Shown one piece after another: positions 61,501 to 64,000 of a stretch of 64,000 nucleotides of DNA. The notes below the pieces were generated by a model. That model was not told the origin of the DNA, did no database searches, and worked only from the letters and a program-made list of their open reading frames with translations. Location: positions 2,972,501 through 3,036,500 of the forward strand of contig OZ037766.1 of NCBI GenBank assembly GCA_964035545.1, written 5' to 3'. The translations under genes were made by a program, and so were the position numbers. The stretch's first letter is position 1. Each line of letters opens with the position of its first letter. This DNA comes from Bugula neritina. Lineage: Eukaryota; Bryozoa; Gymnolaemata; Cheilostomatida; Bugulidae.

Positions 61501-63743
61501 GGTAATCAATAAGGAGTAGGCTATAGAGCACAACTACACATACCACTGCGCCCAACGCTGCTCTGAAGAATCTCAGCACAGGAGGAGGGACATGGTCTGT
61601 CTCTGTCATACACACCTTCACACAACCCCCTAGTAAGTTCTGTAACTTCTTGAACACTAGTCTGTCCCATATGGTAGACTTTGTTATAATGCCCCTATAA
61701 TAATAACAAGTATAGAAACATGCAGGTAAAGCTTTAACCCGGATGCTATTTCTTCTAGTCACCCACCATTTACTTGATTTATAATTTTTCTTATAGAAAC
61801 TAAAAGACATTTTGTAAAAAATGAGTTAAGTTGCATAACAGAAAGCTCCCACAGTTTCAGTCTTTGCAAATAATAACCGCGTGTTATTATACATAAATGC
61901 AAAGTTAGTTACAGTTTTCCATTGTAAAATTTTAAATATGACAAAAATATACAAATCCGTATCTGCATTACATGATATATAAACTACCTGTGAATATAAT
62001 TCTCTTTGTTTGTCAATGCCTTGTTAAAAAACCAGTTGCTGTGCTCTTTCACAAACTACAATATGAAATTCTAACTTTCTAATTATACACTATACGCTAT
62101 ACAGTATGTACACACTACACACACACTTCGTTTCCAAGCTTCGCATTATGTGAATGGATTTTTATTCGATGAATTTGGAAGCAGTTGCATGGGAGCATGA
62201 AAATGCAGTGATATACAGTATACAGTATGTACTATGCAGTACAGTGTATACACTATAAAGTATATAATATACAGTATAGGCTATACAGTACACAATATAT
62301 GCAGTATAACATACTACACCATATACATTATATGCTGCACAGTATATACAGTATACACTATACAGTATATACTATACAATACATATGGATATAAGTGTAT
62401 AGTATAAATACAAACTACACTGAAGCATTACATAACATATTATATAGGCTAATAGGATACACCTCTTCATATATTTGAGTCATCATCTCAGCACTAAGTG
62501 TCAGGTAAGTGGGTTTCAGGTACTTTATATCAGTAATTAGAGAGATTTCCTCTCCACTGTAGAATCCGATCTTCCCTCCTTCCGCTGTCACCAGCATCTG
62601 TATGAGTCATCAGTACATGAAGTTATGTAATAACTAATACTACTTATGCATTAGGAAATACAATATTTGCAGAGAAATTTAATATATAAATACTGTAAAC
62701 CTTTTAAAAGTATAATCTAGGGATTTGCATTTAAATTGCTTACAATTTTAATTAGAATATTATAATATTTTATTATATTATACAAATATTGCTCTCTGAA
62801 TAAAGCAATGTAAGAAAATGAAAAAAAATTAAATATAAAATGTATAACAGGACTATAAAAAATTTAAAAAAAAGCTGTAAACTTTCTCAGCATAAAAATT
62901 CACATAAATCATCCAACATGAATTAAATTCTTAAAATTATTAGTAGAAAAACAGCAAACAAACATAATATATATAACACTCTCAACTAACCCAAACCTTG
63001 TTAAGCATACAATATGGAAGTTATCCTACCAGCATTGTCTGCTCCTGCACATTTGCTAAAGACAAGTATGATATAAACACGTCTGCACCTCTCGCCATGA
63101 AATTCTCCTTGTAAAATCTTTCCTAAAAGTTATACATATCATTGCAACTTATATATCATATAATAATAATATATAGCATAGAATAATATATATCACACAA
63201 GAATATATAACATATAGTAATATCTAGCATAATTATAATAATATTATATTGCATATAATAATATACAACATAAAGATATATAGCACGCATTAATATATAA
63301 CACATAATAATATATATAGCATACAATAATATATAGCATATAAAAGTATATAGCATATGATAACAGATAATATATAACATATAAACATTTTATATAATGT
63401 ATAATATAAAATTATCTTGTAATTATACTGCATACTACAACAACAACAACTAAAGAATGTATTATATATGATATATCTTATATACTTCAGTATACGATAT
63501 ATCCTGCAGGTGAATGTCAAATAATGCACTAAACCTCTATTGGGTGTCATAAGCTACTCTGACAGAATGTGCAGGTAGTTGCATAGCCTCGACACATGGT
63601 GACAGGTGTCATGTACTTACAAATCTTGCCTGAGAGCACCTGACAACTTCACTCAGCCCTTTGTGCTGTATCATGGCTCCCTTTGGTTTACCAGTTGTTC
63701 CACTCGTATAACACACTAGACACAGGTCTTCTGGATTACACCC
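58545..63743 (-). CDS. divergent ACSL-type long-chain acyl-CoA synthetase, C-terminal part (gene runs off right edge)
   Basis: ACSL enzymes activate long-chain fatty acids with ATP and CoA on ER or mitochondrial membranes. Exons in minus order: 63743-63621, 63122-63030, 62597-62463, 62055-61988, 61694-61544, 61035-60963, 60613-60408, 59890-59738, 59237-59067 and 58682-58545, all in phase (437 codons). ATP-binding [13 protein letters not shown], then [73 protein letters not shown] and the C-terminal KLKLKRPQC follow the ACSL1/5/6 order. Several near-invariant positions differ: the TGAAP loop is replaced by [15 protein letters not shown] by GYGQAE, and GEYIAPEKIE by [10 protein letters not shown]. 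It may be an enzyme with altered activity or an inactive relative. The N-terminal membrane anchor is outside the window. Confidence 0.93.
62090..62405. repeat. ATACAGTATA-type microsatellite with inserted repeat
   Basis: Tandem tatacagtata, tacactata words in an ACSL intron are interrupted at about 62132-62200 by the family 3 interspersed repeat. Confidence 0.8.
62132..62200. repeat. interspersed repeat, family 3, copy 2
   Basis: Contains caagcttcgcattatg, attcgatg and gcagttgcat in the same order as 17391-17470. Confidence 0.55.
63129..63485. repeat. ATATAGCATATAATA microsatellite in ACSL intron
   Basis: Irregular tandem words atatagcata, atataacata and aataatat occupy about 350 bases. Tyr/Ile-rich frames here come from the repeat and are not genes. 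Confidence 0.85.
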
Positions 63744-63835
63744 CTACAGTTTAGAGACGGAGGGATGAGTGGTTACTCATACTAATTTAGTAGATTTAGA
63801 AACACAGGCTATTTCTGACCTTGCAATGTGGAAAT

Positions 63836-64000
63836 TTGCTATAAGCAGCCATGAGTTGGGGGTTACTGAGTGCAGTGATTTGGGGTCTTTAGAATATGGA
63901 GTTGGTGGTTTAAAATTCCAACCTAAACGTCCAATTCCCCAAACTCGAGAATTCCAAACTACTGCACTTCGCCTCCCAACTCGGGGTTGCTTATAGCAAT
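63836..64000. mobile_element. MITE-like element, family 2, copy 2
   Basis: Begins ttgctataagcagccatgag and ends ggttgcttatagcaa, an inverted repeat of about 15 bp at the very edge of the window. It shares the ends and caaactactgcactt with 57859-57964. It lies in the ACSL intron upstream of exon 63743-63621. Confidence 0.7.

Noticed and set aside
63156-63550. Tyr/Ile/Cys-rich minus-strand frames resembling membrane proteins
   Set aside because: They are translations of the ATATAGCATA microsatellite in an ACSL intron.

Overview
The window is a piece of an AT-rich invertebrate animal genome. Every protein gene is split by GT-AG introns. The proteins are animal types (an ERG/FLI-like ETS factor, TTLL7, TBCEL, RABAC1, MFAP1, Unkempt, histone H3.3, ACSL). 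Long non-coding stretches carry microsatellites, short TIR elements and a tRNA-derived SINE. I could not place the phylum. All exon joins below were worked out by eye, and phases agree across every join given.

Layout from left to right: the 5' part of a TTLL7-type tubulin polyglutamylase (minus, 808-3765; rest off the left edge); an ETS transcription factor (plus, 9498-13611); two tandem TBCEL paralogues (minus, 15200-21233 and 22836-26444); RABAC1/PRA1 (plus, 29398-32402); the spliceosomal protein MFAP1 (plus, 35325-40551); the RNA-binding protein Unkempt (plus, 41485-52519, 17 exons); histone H3.3 (plus, 55212-55860); and the C-terminal two thirds of a divergent ACSL-type long-chain acyl-CoA synthetase (minus, 58545-63743; rest off the right edge).

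The genes do not form an operon or one pathway. Three of them act on tubulin (TTLL7 modifies microtubules; TBCEL takes tubulin dimers apart), and two act in RNA handling (MFAP1, Unkempt). Unkempt next to H3.3 repeats a neighbourhood I recall from human 17q25, so this linkage may be old.

The most unusual signal is at exon-intron borders. In Unkempt intron 11 the end of exon 11, with its 5' splice site, is copied into a 27-copy, 31-bp tandem array. In intron 12 a 20-bp unit, and in intron 14 a 19-bp unit, also start exactly at the donor. The 19-bp unit holds GTAAGT, a TACTAAC branch-point word and an AG. TBCEL-B has a triplicated exon 3 junction, and MFAP1 has a duplicated acceptor. Together they suggest that tandem duplication repeatedly starts at splice junctions in this genome.
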